In this document: positions 1 through 9,230 of the stretch, one piece after another
How the letters are laid out: each line of letters starts with the position of its first letter
How positions within the stretch are numbered: position 1 is the stretch's first letter
Source of the DNA: Sphingobacterium sp. UBA2700
GTDB lineage: Bacteria > Bacteroidota > Bacteroidia > Sphingobacteriales > Sphingobacteriaceae
Direction: 5' to 3'
Assembly: GCA_002354335.1 (NCBI GenBank)
Contig: DELI01000023.1
Coordinates: forward strand, 1 to 64,000
Length of the DNA: 64,000 bases
Translations under genes and position numbers: made by a program
Notes under the pieces: model-generated
What the model was told of the DNA's origin: nothing
The model's database searches: none
The model's input: only the letters and a program-made list of their open reading frames with translations

Positions 1-3
1 AGG

Positions 4-31
4 AAATACTAACTACTAAATACTAACTACT
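4..31. repeat. Two perfect 14-bp tandem units
   Basis: The unit AAATACTAACTACT occurs twice back to back, followed by a partial third copy. An 18-base stretch inside it (8-25) recurs exactly at 33901-33918. In both places the repeat lies just beyond the T-tract side of a minus-strand terminator hairpin. No function is known. Confidence 0.75.
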
Positions 32-63
32 AACGACTACCTTGCCATCATTATAAAAAAAGA

Positions 64-92
64 AGAGCAAAGGTCTGCGACTCCTTTGCTCT
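64..92 (-). terminator. Intrinsic terminator, minus-strand polarity
   Basis: AGAGCAAAGG pairs perfectly with CCTTTGCTCT around a 9-nt loop. The A-run just left of it (about 55-61) becomes a T-run after the stem on the minus strand. No intact minus-strand gene lies immediately to its right, so the transcript it serves is unclear; it may be left from a lost gene. Confidence 0.6.
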
Positions 93-191
93 GGAATTAT
101 TAATAGTAAAATAACCATAATCCACCACTAATTTATGAATAATAATTATTATTCAAAGGACACCTATTCCCTAAATTGTATAGCGATACTT

Positions 192-800
192 ATGAAAAGC
201 TTACATATTACGCAAATAATGGACATCCTATTGATGACTTTGTTGTCATTTTCCTTACGAATCAACCTTTGCTAAAATTAACATGAAAGAGAAAAATATA
301 ACGATAGAGAACATATTTAAAAGGATTAGTAAGATCACTGGCAAGGAGTTATCTGTAAAAACGACATGCTTGGCGACAAAAAAATAAGTAAAGAATTAAG
401 CAATCAGACGCTTGGGAGTGGTTTATCTAAATTCTTCAAAAGACAGGAGCTTCGCTACTTGATATACGGTTCAACCGTTGTTGTTATGCCAAAGACATTA
501 ACTAGCACGACTGCTTTGGCAGCCGAACTCGATCAGTCTGGTATATACAAGAGAAAGGTCATTAATTCCGTTAAGCGAAAAGACGATAGCAATGTTACTT
601 TTCTAATACAAAGTAACAAAACGGGATCCATCAATGACGGCAACAGTGCAGGAACTACAGTTCGATCTCAGCAGATGGCGTTGCAGCCCCCACGGACTCC
701 CAACTTCATGGCAATTTTATTAGAATTGTTCACTACATTTTTCAAGAATAACAGCAAAGGCGAAGCAAGCTTTAATTTCAGTTCTTTATGTCATTTTTGA
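192..800 (+). pseudogene. Decayed SusC-like TonB receptor N-terminus (STN domain)
   Basis: Three reading frames together rebuild the start of a TonB-dependent receptor. Frame one from the ATG at 192 gives a signal-peptide-like start (MKSLHITQIMDILLMTLLSF). A second frame, open from about 238 to 387, gives the first half of an STN domain (KNITIENIFKRISKITG). A third frame from about 378 to 800 gives the second half (ISKELSNQTLGSGLSKFF, then LRYLIYGSTVVVMP), then a degenerate carboxypeptidase-regulatory-like stretch (NVTFLIQSNKTGSIND). The second break falls at a run of seven A (378-384). No plug or barrel follows, so I infer a truncated, frame-broken remnant. The family assignment rests on motif pattern alone. 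Confidence 0.6.
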
Positions 801-847
801 ATCAAATACATGCTAAAATGAATAAACATAAAATAAAATAGATAGTT

Positions 848-867
848 TTGTAGCTCAATAGCTACAA
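848..867. promoter_or_regulatory. Perfect 8-bp inverted repeat upstream of the histidine kinase
   Basis: TTGTAGCT and AGCTACAA flank a 4-nt spacer, 43 bases before the kinase start at 910. It could be an operator or a leader hairpin. It lacks a T-run, so it does not look like a terminator. Confidence 0.4.
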
Positions 868-909
868 TCACACGAGAGTGGAAATCCAATTCATTAGCAA
901 ATATAATTT

Positions 910-2193
910 ATGAACTTTTTACGAAAAGTTATCGCTCAGGTTAATTGCGTGTATAAACGAATCATATTGACGGGTGTATCCGATGATTTTAGCTTTCTCT
1001 TGCGCAAAGAAATAAAAATGGTCAATACGATCGCTTTGTTCACTACCATCATTATTTTCATCTATGGAATTTACAATATTGTCCATTTCCCATTAGTTGG
1101 CATCCTCAATTTTATTTGCGTCGTCAGCATCCTATACAGTTTCCGATTAAACCGCCTACAAAAACACCAAATTGCAAAAAGTTGGATTCTTATCGTTTTT
1201 GTATTTGTCTTAATCTCAGTTAATTTTATATCACCTAATTTAACAGAATATTATTTAATAATCGTCCTCACCATCGGCCTACTGGTATTTAAACAAAAGC
1301 GGACTAAAATCACTGTTTTTATATTGGTCTCTCTGGCGGTAATCATTCCAAAGTTCCATATCTACGATTTCCCTTTCATGGAAGATGTAGGTAGAGACCG
1401 TTTGATACTCAACTCGATCTTAGGGCTCTTGTTTCTGGCTGCATTGGTAATTTATCACCAATCCATTCAAAACAAATATCAAGAACATATTAAGGAACAA
1501 AGTTTGAAGATCTTACAGCTTAACAACGATTTAAAGCATCTCCTCGCAGTAATTGCGCACGATATACACTCGCCCCTTCAGGCTACCTCCATGTTGATGG
1601 ATTATATTACGAACGATAAGTCTGATACTGAGAATCGCGAGAACTCGATTCTGCTGATCAATAAACAGCTTAAAAGTCTAAGATCAAATTTAGACAACCT
1701 GTTAGAGTGGAGTAGAATAAACATGGGCGGGATACAGACAAAAAAAGACAAGATTCATTTGCATGATTTGATTGTCAATGCCGTTGAATCATTTGAAGTG
1801 CGTCGTTCGGAAAAAGGTATCAACATCATATCTGACATCCATCCTTCAGCGAGTATTGATGCCGATCCGATACAGATAAGTATTGTCCTGCGTAACTTAC
1901 TCGATAATGCGATTAAATTTAGCCAGCCTGGGACAAATATTTCGATAACGACCAAGGAATACAATTCCATGCTGGAGATCGCGATCAGCGACGAGGGGAA
2001 AGGTTTGTCGGAAGCCAAGATGAAAAACCTTTTTCAGCAGGTCGCAGAACCTAGCTACGGTACGTTTGGTGAAAAAGGAACTGGTTTGGGGCTAGTCCTC
2101 GTGAAAGAATTGGTAGAGGCTAATAACGGGGTAATTAAAGTCCAAAGTCAAGAGAAGGTAGGAACGACTTTTCTAATTCAATTTCCGAAATAA
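910..2193 (+). CDS. Membrane sensor histidine kinase
   Basis: A 427-residue two-component sensor expected in the inner membrane. About six hydrophobic segments fall between residues 40 and 183, followed by a coiled linker (about 185-210). The HisKA box has HDIHSP with the likely phospho-acceptor His217. The HATPase_c domain shows the N box (NLLDNAIKF), the G1 motif (DEGKGL) and the G2 motif (GTGLGLVLVKEL). There is no PAS, HAMP or receiver domain, so the membrane bundle probably senses the signal; the signal is unknown. No response regulator lies beside it, making it an orphan kinase. It converges on the SMP-30 gene with a 14-bp gap. Confidence 0.88.
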   Translation: MNFLRKVIAQVNCVYKRIILTGVSDDFSFLLRKEIKMVNTIALFTTIIIFIYGIYNIVHFPLVGILNFICVVSILYSFRLNRLQKHQIAKSWILIVFVFVLISVNFISPNLTEYYLIIVLTIGLLVFKQKRTKITVFILVSLAVIIPKFHIYDFPFMEDVGRDRLILNSILGLLFLAALVIYHQSIQNKYQEHIKEQSLKILQLNNDLKHLLAVIAHDIHSPLQATSMLMDYITNDKSDTENRENSILLINKQLKSLRSNLDNLLEWSRINMGGIQTKKDKIHLHDLIVNAVESFEVRRSEKGINIISDIHPSASIDADPIQISIVLRNLLDNAIKFSQPGTNISITTKEYNSMLEIAISDEGKGLSEAKMKNLFQQVAEPSYGTFGEKGTGLGLVLVKELVEANNGVIKVQSQEKVGTTFLIQFPK

Positions 2194-2207
2194 GCATCAG
2201 TTGGGGT

Positions 2208-3182
2208 TTATTTCAGTTTTACACGAAGCAAGCGATCGCTAGCGGTCATGTAGAGATATCCATCGGCACCAAATGCACAGTTTGCCGTGCGAATACCCGA
2301 GCGAATTCTTCCAATTGCTTTCCCATCAGGACCAATAACGACAACGCCATCGCCGGCAGCGGCATATACATTTCCCTTTTTATCAACCTTGATTCCATCT
2401 GCGCGCAGTTTTTCCGTAGGAAATGCCTTTTCAAAATCAATAAAAACTTTGCCTTTTCCTTTGATGTTCGCTTTCTCCAATGTGTATACCATCAGGTAGG
2501 GTTTCGAGTCATCGCTTAGTGCAACATACAACTTGCTTCCATCAGGAGTAACCGCGATTCCATTCGGTCTCGCAAGATCGCTGATTACTTGCTCAACCGA
2601 ATTGTCCTTTTTATTAACTCGATAAACACCGTTCTGCACGATTTCCCTGTTGCTCGTATCATTCAAACGTCCAGGAAGTCCATAGGGAGGATCTGTAAAA
2701 AAATAATATCCCAAGGGATGTTCGCAAATATCATTGGGGGAATTGAATCGCTTCCCTTGCCATTTGTCAACAACAGCTGATTTAGCTTTCGTTGAAAGGT
2801 CGATTTTCGTAATTCGACGATTGCCATGATCGCAGGCAATTAAATCGCCTTCCCTATTGATCAGGAGACCATTCGTGCCAGGTTCATCGCTATACCAGTC
2901 CGTTCCTTCATAGCCGGAAGGCTTTATAAAAGGCCTTAATCCTCCTTCCTTATCCCATCTGTAAATCGTATTCAGTCGAGGATCACTAAACAAAAGATAA
3001 TTTCCACGCTTATTCCAAACCGGCCCCTCCGCCCAATGCAAGCCCTCACCTAGATTTTCGATAATAGCTTTCGCATCTATTATCTTCTGCATCTCCGGTT
3101 TTAAAACTTCTATTTTTGTGGTCTGCGCAAAATTATAAGACATAAAAAGAGAAAGTATAGAAATTAGCGTTAGTCGTCTCAT
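2208..3182 (-). CDS. SMP-30/gluconolactonase-family secreted protein
   Basis: A 324-residue six-bladed propeller of the SMP-30/LRE family, whose members are calcium- or zinc-dependent lactonases for sugar lactones. The start at 3182 is chosen because it gives a clean signal peptide (MRRLTLISILSLFMSYNFA-Q); the frame stays open 30 codons further upstream without a sensible leader. Family metal and substrate motifs are visible: AEGPVW near the N-terminus, NSPNDI, RPNGIAV and ADGIKVD. Export to the periplasm is inferred. The substrate is not evident. No operon partner is present. Confidence 0.85.
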   Translation of the reverse strand: MRRLTLISILSLFMSYNFAQTTKIEVLKPEMQKIIDAKAIIENLGEGLHWAEGPVWNKRGNYLLFSDPRLNTIYRWDKEGGLRPFIKPSGYEGTDWYSDEPGTNGLLINREGDLIACDHGNRRITKIDLSTKAKSAVVDKWQGKRFNSPNDICEHPLGYYFFTDPPYGLPGRLNDTSNREIVQNGVYRVNKKDNSVEQVISDLARPNGIAVTPDGSKLYVALSDDSKPYLMVYTLEKANIKGKGKVFIDFEKAFPTEKLRADGIKVDKKGNVYAAAGDGVVVIGPDGKAIGRIRSGIRTANCAFGADGYLYMTASDRLLRVKLK

Positions 3183-3360
3183 AAGTAGTTTAGCTTGATT
3201 GTAGACTGAAAATAAGAAAATTAATCGAATGCGTGAAACTTCCAACTGTCGTATTGTATGAAAACAATACAATAGTAAATTGACGGCAAAGTCGTCAAAG
3301 AAAGTCTCCTGTAAATTGGGAAAAAATATGAGTAACGAGTCTCAGCCTATATTAATCATA

Positions 3361-3397
3361 GTAAAGGCGGTAATCTATCAAAAATTACCGCCTTTAC
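3361..3397 (-). terminator. Strong hairpin after the small charged gene
   Basis: A 14-bp perfect stem (GTAAAGGCGGTAAT against ATTACCGCCTTTAC) with a 9-nt loop begins 10 bases past the stop of the 3408-3593 gene. The T-tract is poor in both directions, so factor-assisted or bidirectional termination is possible. Confidence 0.65.
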
Positions 3398-3407
3398 ACT
3401 ATTAATA

Positions 3408-3593
3408 CTACTCGTCCTTCTGCTGCTTATTCTCGCTCTTCTTTTCTTTCTTATTGTGCGTAATGTCTTCGCCTTTAAATTCATTTTCTTCATGCTCTCG
3501 GCTATCTAAGTGATCCTTATTTTGGAACTGTTTACTCTGCGTAGCATGATTTGCTGGCGCTTTAGAGCGCCCTTGGTTATTATGTGTACTCAT
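3408..3593 (-). CDS. Small, highly charged hypothetical protein
   Basis: A 61-residue protein made almost entirely of polar and charged residues (Lys, Glu, Asn, Gln, His), with no hydrophobic core, signal peptide or cysteine. I do not recognise the family. The composition suggests an intrinsically disordered, hydrophilin-like protein, which is inference. Support for a real gene is the ATG start, the strong hairpin just past its stop and the lack of any competing frame. It follows the SWIM gene on the same strand after a 70-bp gap and may have its own promoter. Confidence 0.55.
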   Translation of the reverse strand: MSTHNNQGRSKAPANHATQSKQFQNKDHLDSREHEENEFKGEDITHNKKEKKSENKQQKDE

Positions 3594-3663
3594 CTGCTTT
3601 TGATTTTTAGTTCAACCATCGATGTCAACTATAAAACAAACAAAAGCATAAAAATGTTCTCTT

Positions 3664-4998
3664 TTAATTACTAATCATCTTCACAGCAAGGATATGCTTG
3701 CAAAGACCACGCTTGCCTTGGTGATTCGTAAACCAATTACAAGTGCAGCGACTCTGCTCTCCTTGGATGATCACCGTATGGGTTACATCGGTTCCCGAAA
3801 CACGCGCCTCAACATAGTCTCCCGTATTATTTAAAATCTCTACCCCTTCTGTAGCGAGCAGCTTCTTTGCATTTTTCAATCGCGGATTTAAGGATAGAAT
3901 TCGTTCCATCTTAAAAGGCAATCGGCGATAATAATGCTGATGGCTATGAAGATCATAACCTAGAAGACCTACCGAGGACAACGATGCCGTCAAACTATCC
4001 ATCGTCGCAAAATCCACATCATGCTCTATAGAAAGCATCGTAGGATCAAACAACTCATTAGACTTCAACAGCGAATTGACGCCCATTACCCATTCATCCG
4101 GAACAGCATGTATCATATTTTCTAAAACATTTCCTTCACCCGAAAAACCACGATAATTATCCGGAGAAAGGGCCAGTGTTAAACGCATATTCTTAAAATC
4201 GGCTACGACAGAACAGCTCTCTCCGCCGACTTCCTGGTAGACCGTCATGCTGTCTATATAGGGCAAAATCCCTTCCAACAAACGTAGGCGTTGTATACCG
4301 CCGATCCGAACGGAGTCTTTACTGGCGATTGGACTCAATACAAAACGATTCGCACGCTGATGCAGAAAAAACTCCCCTTTTACATTACCGCGTGGAATGC
4401 TCTGAAAAAGTTGGACGACCTGCACTTTGTTCAACCGGAACTTCTCCTCCATACCCGCTAAGTATAGCTGCACGGACGTCAATCCCTTAATCCAACGTTC
4501 CGGTAATCTCACCTTCTTCTCTACCACTTTGCCCTTATCGGTACTGATCGACACCTCCTTGCTCCCTACTCCTAAAACCATCTTCTCAGTTTTCTTCACT
4601 GCGTTCAATGCATTCAACATCGGTTCATTAAAATCGACGTTGGTGGTTCCACTTGCGAGAAATTCACCATCGATTGCATCTTCCAACAAGTCTAAACGTG
4701 CATAAACACCATTGCAGGAGGAAAATCCCTCGAAACGAATCTGGTCAGTACCGGCAGAGACAATAGGATCGCGAAGACTTGCAGGAATCGGCCCGAAACT
4801 AGACCGTACCACCTTCGATAAGGTCGTCAGGCATTTTGCGGTGGTCAAGGGATCGGTTAGACTTCCCCAGAAAAAACAAGGAACCTCATTTACCTCCTTT
4901 ATTTCGGCCTGATGCGATAGCACCAAGCGCTGAATTCCAGATTGCTGTGAAAGCACCGAACTGCCCTTGTAGGCTATATCAAAATTTACAGTTGCCAT
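3664..4998 (-). CDS. SWIM zinc-finger protein
   Basis: A 444-residue cytoplasmic protein. The last 30 residues hold the SWIM signature CxC...CxH (RCTCNWF, then GLCKHILAVK), a zinc-binding element that in other proteins mediates DNA or protein contacts. The first 400 residues match no enzyme I recognise. The start lies 4 bases after the stop of the WGR-domain gene, so the two are almost certainly co-transcribed. The pairing resembles the E. coli yehI (WGR) and yehQ (SWIM) gene set, where a MoxR ATPase and a VWA protein are also encoded; neither is present here. The function is not established. Confidence 0.8.
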   Translation of the reverse strand: MATVNFDIAYKGSSVLSQQSGIQRLVLSHQAEIKEVNEVPCFFWGSLTDPLTTAKCLTTLSKVVRSSFGPIPASLRDPIVSAGTDQIRFEGFSSCNGVYARLDLLEDAIDGEFLASGTTNVDFNEPMLNALNAVKKTEKMVLGVGSKEVSISTDKGKVVEKKVRLPERWIKGLTSVQLYLAGMEEKFRLNKVQVVQLFQSIPRGNVKGEFFLHQRANRFVLSPIASKDSVRIGGIQRLRLLEGILPYIDSMTVYQEVGGESCSVVADFKNMRLTLALSPDNYRGFSGEGNVLENMIHAVPDEWVMGVNSLLKSNELFDPTMLSIEHDVDFATMDSLTASLSSVGLLGYDLHSHQHYYRRLPFKMERILSLNPRLKNAKKLLATEGVEILNNTGDYVEARVSGTDVTHTVIIQGEQSRCTCNWFTNHQGKRGLCKHILAVKMISN

Positions 4999-5002
4999 AA
5001 TC

Positions 5003-8000
5003 TTACTTTAATATCTTTTTCAGTAAAGGTTGAAGGGACTTATAAGCCTCAAATCGCCTAAAGGAAACCTTTAACTTCTCCGTTAACTCCAACTTGCTTT
5101 TCTGCTGCAAATCGTAAAAAAGATCGAATAGCTTCTTCAAGTTGGTAGGCATTTTTTCTTTGATCTCCAAACCGCTCAAGGTTGCTAGCAACAATGTCAA
5201 TAATGCCTGGTTATGTTTGGCCGATATATCCTTGCTTTGTTCCAGTACATCTGCCAAACGCCCGATCGGTCCGTACTCGCCGTTCATTAAAAACAGCAAA
5301 TAATTCGCCACGAGATCCACAGGAAAACGATTCTGCTCGACAGTTTGTATAAATAATTCGACGCAGACCGCACGCACGGTTTTATCAGCATTGAAAAAAC
5401 TGCTGGCCACATAGAGTGCCGAGTGATCCCGAATAACATAAAACGGATATAGCATCTCTTCCAAAAATGCTTTCGTGTCTTTTGTTCCCCAAATTGCCAT
5501 ACGGTTATAGGCATAGGTATACAAAATCGCCAGGCTATCCGTATTTTGGGGCAATAAACTATGCACGTATCGAACATCTAAATCGCTGGCGTAATAACCA
5601 AGGTACTGATTCGAACCACGCGAAAAAATATCTAAACCAGCGAGTAAGGTTTTTGGATAAGCTTTAAATACAGGAAATTCAATGATTAATTCATTGCCCA
5701 CTAAATATGGCTCATGAACTTTCTCCTGATAGTTGTACTGCTGAACAAAGTGTGGTTGGATGGACAGTTTAGGGTCAAATGGCTTGATCACAGTGGGCGC
5801 GTTGGCAAGGCTAGAGTTTTCAAATACTGAAAAAACACCGTCAGGATGGTTGATGCGAGCAATCGTCGCCCATATTCCTAGCAGTAAATTCTTCTCTTCT
5901 GAATTGCCCTCCATTATTTTCCCAAACCAATTCGACTTTTTGACGCTGATTTCATCACTCAAACCAAAAGCATACTTTAATATCGAAACGATCTCCTTCG
6001 CCTCTATCCTGTCAATTTTTTCTTCAATCCCCACTAATTGTTCTTTCGGGGCTCTACTCAGTGCAATAGACAAATCGATTAAGTTCAACGGAGCCCCCGC
6101 TTTTTCATGCGCAATGATCCGATCGACCAAGGCATGCGGCGCAACCCAAAACGGTTTATGTGTTGGTAGGCTCAATGCCTCCAAACGGATTCCATCTCGC
6201 CAACGCTCCTGCCACATTTGCATCTGATCATTCATTAGATTGACTAAAGAAAGCGCCTTTGCATATCTATTTTTGTAAACATATATTTTTTCGCTATTCT
6301 CTTGATAGCTATAGAATATGTGGGAAAATATCTGATAACAATGAGATTCCGAATAGGTATCGCGTAGTTGCTTCAAATAAGGCGTTAATTGTTGCTTATA
6401 ATCCGCAGGGAAGTCTACTAAGTGCAGCGTCCAAGCATTCATCAAAATCTCCATTTCAATAGGATCCTTGGAATGCAGCACCTGCCCCAATTGAAATAGA
6501 ATATCATTCCATTCCGATGGCAGGGTGATTTCCTCCTGAAGCTTTTCCGTCGGCTCGGGTGAATAGACATAGCTGCCCGCTTCCCCGCCGGTCAAAGTCG
6601 ATAATATCTCCTCCTCGCTATAAAATTCGTCAGCGTCGCCCATGATAGGCTTCAAATCTTGTGCATTGGAGCCTAACATTTGACTGGCATACATCGCGAG
6701 TTTTTCTGTTAACTCATCCGAAGGTTTTTCTTGATATTTCAGAATAAATTTAGTCGCCCGATCTTGCAATTGCAAGTCAGGTATCATAAACGTATCGGCA
6801 GCCAATAGACTGACCTGTTCCTTAAATTGTGGATAATCCGTTAATACCTTATCCAATTGAATCATTAAAGTCTTCACAGCGCCTTTCAAATCCGCACGCA
6901 TGAAAATAGGGCTTATCCAACTTAGAAATTCTCCTCGATCGAAATCCGGATGCGCTAAGACAGGCTTCAACAAATTAATCGCGAAGTTTATCGGAGCAGA
7001 CTCTTCCACATGAAACATCGGAAAAATTGTATGCTGATATTTTAAAAGTTCTGCCTCATCTAAACCTGTGAGAAGGAGAAATTCTCGGAAAACGCTCTTC
7101 TGTGAATTGTTCCAGCTTTTGGTTTGAATCTCCAAGGATTTATGGATCAAAAAGTCACGCTCCATTTTGCCTTGCGCCAACAGCTTTTGAAAAACCACAT
7201 GCCAAAGCAATTGCATATCGTTACTATGGTAGTCCCACCTGTAGGCCACTGTGTTGATGTTTGACGGATAATCAAAAACCAGTGGTATATCGCGCTTTAC
7301 GGAAATGTCGTCCGCACAGAATTCTTCTATCTCACGATCGATATACGCTGCATCCTTCATTGCTTTGGGAAAGTAAGCCACCACACTCACATACACTTCC
7401 GGATTGAACTGCATCATTCCTCGACGCTCCCACTCCCGCAAATTATCGTAACTAATGTTCAGCCACCCGTTGCGTTGCAATTGCTGCGCTAAGTAATCCG
7501 ATAACCAATCGTGCTGTGCCCATTCTAACACCGCCGCAACCTGTGGATCCTTTGGCGTATTCAGCAACTCGACAAACTCAGGCGATGAATTCGTATCCGT
7601 TAAACTGAAGGTACCCAATGCCAAAAGATTGATTATACGTATCTGCTGCTTCGTTCCACGTTGACCCCAAGAATAGCTGTTATGCTTCTTATACTCCGGC
7701 TCCTTATCCAAGTTAACATAAGAAGCATAAAAACGCTTAGCACCGCGAATTTCCTTTTTCAGCAATTCTAAATTGCCCTTCGCGTATTCCTGCAAAAACG
7801 GCAACACCGCTTCGTTTTGCGGATGTCTTATCAAATGGCGAAAGGCTTCCATAACCTCTTCTTTTCGCTGTTGCGAAGACGTCTTCGCAACAGGCTTCCC
7901 ATCCTTCTGCACCGCTTTTTGCACCTCCACAGTCCCATCTTCAGAATAGCCTTTCTTCGTTTTCTCGCGAATTAATTTTTCCGCATCGGCCAAACAGGCT

Positions 8001-8140
8001 TCTTCGGTATCGAAAGTTTTCGTTTTTGATTGCCCGTCGGTCCCGTTCCGACCATAAGTAACCGTATGGCTATCCCCTGAGGTCTTTATTTCCCAGAATT
8101 TATCCGACGTACCGTCAATATATTTTAGGTGCTTAAACAT
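5003..8140 (-). CDS. WGR-domain protein, MolR/YehI-like
   Basis: About 1045 residues. The N-terminus (about 1-80) is a WGR domain: KFWEI, then TVTYGRNGTDGQ, then KTFDTEEAC. WGR domains in PARPs contact nucleic acid. The remainder is a long, probably helical-repeat region with no catalytic motif I can name; the overall plan fits large WGR proteins of the E. coli YehI/MolR kind. The start at 8140 is chosen because the WGR domain begins there (MFKHLKYIDG); the frame stays open to 8200. It is the first gene of a two-gene operon with the SWIM protein. Its upstream region holds one copy of the 11-bp phased repeat. Confidence 0.8.
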   Translation of the reverse strand: MFKHLKYIDGTSDKFWEIKTSGDSHTVTYGRNGTDGQSKTKTFDTEEACLADAEKLIREKTKKGYSEDGTVEVQKAVQKDGKPVAKTSSQQRKEEVMEAFRHLIRHPQNEAVLPFLQEYAKGNLELLKKEIRGAKRFYASYVNLDKEPEYKKHNSYSWGQRGTKQQIRIINLLALGTFSLTDTNSSPEFVELLNTPKDPQVAAVLEWAQHDWLSDYLAQQLQRNGWLNISYDNLREWERRGMMQFNPEVYVSVVAYFPKAMKDAAYIDREIEEFCADDISVKRDIPLVFDYPSNINTVAYRWDYHSNDMQLLWHVVFQKLLAQGKMERDFLIHKSLEIQTKSWNNSQKSVFREFLLLTGLDEAELLKYQHTIFPMFHVEESAPINFAINLLKPVLAHPDFDRGEFLSWISPIFMRADLKGAVKTLMIQLDKVLTDYPQFKEQVSLLAADTFMIPDLQLQDRATKFILKYQEKPSDELTEKLAMYASQMLGSNAQDLKPIMGDADEFYSEEEILSTLTGGEAGSYVYSPEPTEKLQEEITLPSEWNDILFQLGQVLHSKDPIEMEILMNAWTLHLVDFPADYKQQLTPYLKQLRDTYSESHCYQIFSHIFYSYQENSEKIYVYKNRYAKALSLVNLMNDQMQMWQERWRDGIRLEALSLPTHKPFWVAPHALVDRIIAHEKAGAPLNLIDLSIALSRAPKEQLVGIEEKIDRIEAKEIVSILKYAFGLSDEISVKKSNWFGKIMEGNSEEKNLLLGIWATIARINHPDGVFSVFENSSLANAPTVIKPFDPKLSIQPHFVQQYNYQEKVHEPYLVGNELIIEFPVFKAYPKTLLAGLDIFSRGSNQYLGYYASDLDVRYVHSLLPQNTDSLAILYTYAYNRMAIWGTKDTKAFLEEMLYPFYVIRDHSALYVASSFFNADKTVRAVCVELFIQTVEQNRFPVDLVANYLLFLMNGEYGPIGRLADVLEQSKDISAKHNQALLTLLLATLSGLEIKEKMPTNLKKLFDLFYDLQQKSKLELTEKLKVSFRRFEAYKSLQPLLKKILK

Positions 8141-8298
8141 ATAATTCCTAAGTTTATAAAACATATTAAAATATAAATTAAAAGAGGCAATGCCAAGCAT
8201 TTTCAGATCCTTAACATTATTATAACCTCAATTAGCTACAAGAATGTGGCAGAACCAAACGATGCTTCGTCGACCCTCCTTCTACTCACTCCCCTTGC

Positions 8299-8375
8299 AA
8301 AACCCTTTCAAAGCCCTTTCAAAACCCATGTAAACCCGCTCCCGATCGGGTATGATATGGGTTAATAAAGGTTTG
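8299..8375. repeat. 11-bp phased intergenic repeat element, copy A (7 units)
   Basis: Seven contiguous 11-base units without slippage. Four carry AAACCC-type cores (AAAACCCTTTC, AAAGCCCTTTC, AAAACCCATGT, AAACCCGCTCC). The next three carry the opposite sense (CGATCGGGTAT, GATATGGGTTA, ATAAAGGTTTG). It lies in the 304-bp divergent gap between the WGR gene and the DUF6266 gene. I see no other clear structure in that gap. Confidence 0.75.
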
Positions 8376-8444
8376 ACAATTCGTTAAACCTGAATTTATC
8401 TAGATTGATTAATTTAAATGAAATATTTTAAAACAAATAGAAAC

Positions 8445-9104
8445 ATGGCAAGAGCTAAAAACGGGGTAAACGGATGCGTCTCCGGCAAGGTTGGGAATGT
8501 TGTATTTTACGAGCGTAATGGTATAGGTTATGTGCGATCGGCTCCTGCTCGGCGCATTGAGAAGAAGCGTTCCGAGATTGTTCAAATGACCCGGATCAAA
8601 TTTAAACTTGTACAGCAGTATGTTATTTGTATGCTGCAGTTTGTGAAGTTCGGCTTTCAATTTGGTGCCGGCAATGGCACGGCTTACAATCGTGCGATGT
8701 CGTATAACCTTCGAAATGCCGTTAAGAGCCAGAAAGCGGAGGCATTTATCGATTGGAACAATTTGGCATTCAGCCGGGATATGCCCGATCCGATTAAGGA
8801 GATTTCTTTTTCTTTAAACCGCGGCAGTAAACAGTTGACACTTCGTTGGGAGCTCGATGATGATGTAGCACTTCGTTTAAAGGGACATCAAATGCGTGCG
8901 TACATCTTGATTATTCCAAGCGACCTGGGCAATTGGAATGTGCAAGGGCTTGGTGCTGGTAATAATATGCAAGAAAATGAACAGACATTGACGATATTAA
9001 GCTATGATACCACCATCACCCATCATATTTATATCGCCTTTGCCTCCGTTGAAATACCAATTCGGAGCACCAATAGTCGATATGTCGGTGCTATCGAGAT
9101 GTAA
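8445..9104 (+). CDS. DUF6266 family protein
   Basis: A 219-residue protein matching the Bacteroidota DUF6266 pattern: a short N-terminal motif (NGVNGCVSGKVGNVVFY followed by RSAPAR), then a mid region rich in QNxA/YNRAM-type residues, then a beta-rich C-terminal half. The start at 8445 is chosen because family members begin MA(K/R)-x-K-N-G; an in-frame ATG lies 9 codons upstream at 8418. There is no signal peptide or lipobox. The function of the family is unknown. It stands alone on its strand. Confidence 0.72.
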   Translation: MARAKNGVNGCVSGKVGNVVFYERNGIGYVRSAPARRIEKKRSEIVQMTRIKFKLVQQYVICMLQFVKFGFQFGAGNGTAYNRAMSYNLRNAVKSQKAEAFIDWNNLAFSRDMPDPIKEISFSLNRGSKQLTLRWELDDDVALRLKGHQMRAYILIIPSDLGNWNVQGLGAGNNMQENEQTLTILSYDTTITHHIYIAFASVEIPIRSTNSRYVGAIEM

Positions 9105-9230
9105 AGCGGGATTCATTATCAGGGTTTCGTCATAAAGTAGCGTAATTTTTAGTTAATATGGTCTAAACTCTCTAAATTAAGCAGTTATACAGCTAGTCCA
9201 TGGCCTTTACGCTGCTAAAACTTAAAGAGA

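Noticed and set aside
378..384. Programmed -1 frameshift at the A7 run
   Set aside because: The upstream part is also out of frame with its signal peptide and no receptor barrel follows, so decay explains all breaks better. Kept only as a remote option.
5760..6227. 155-codon plus-strand frame opposite the WGR gene
   Set aside because: It lies wholly inside a well-supported gene on the other strand and shows no protein-family features.
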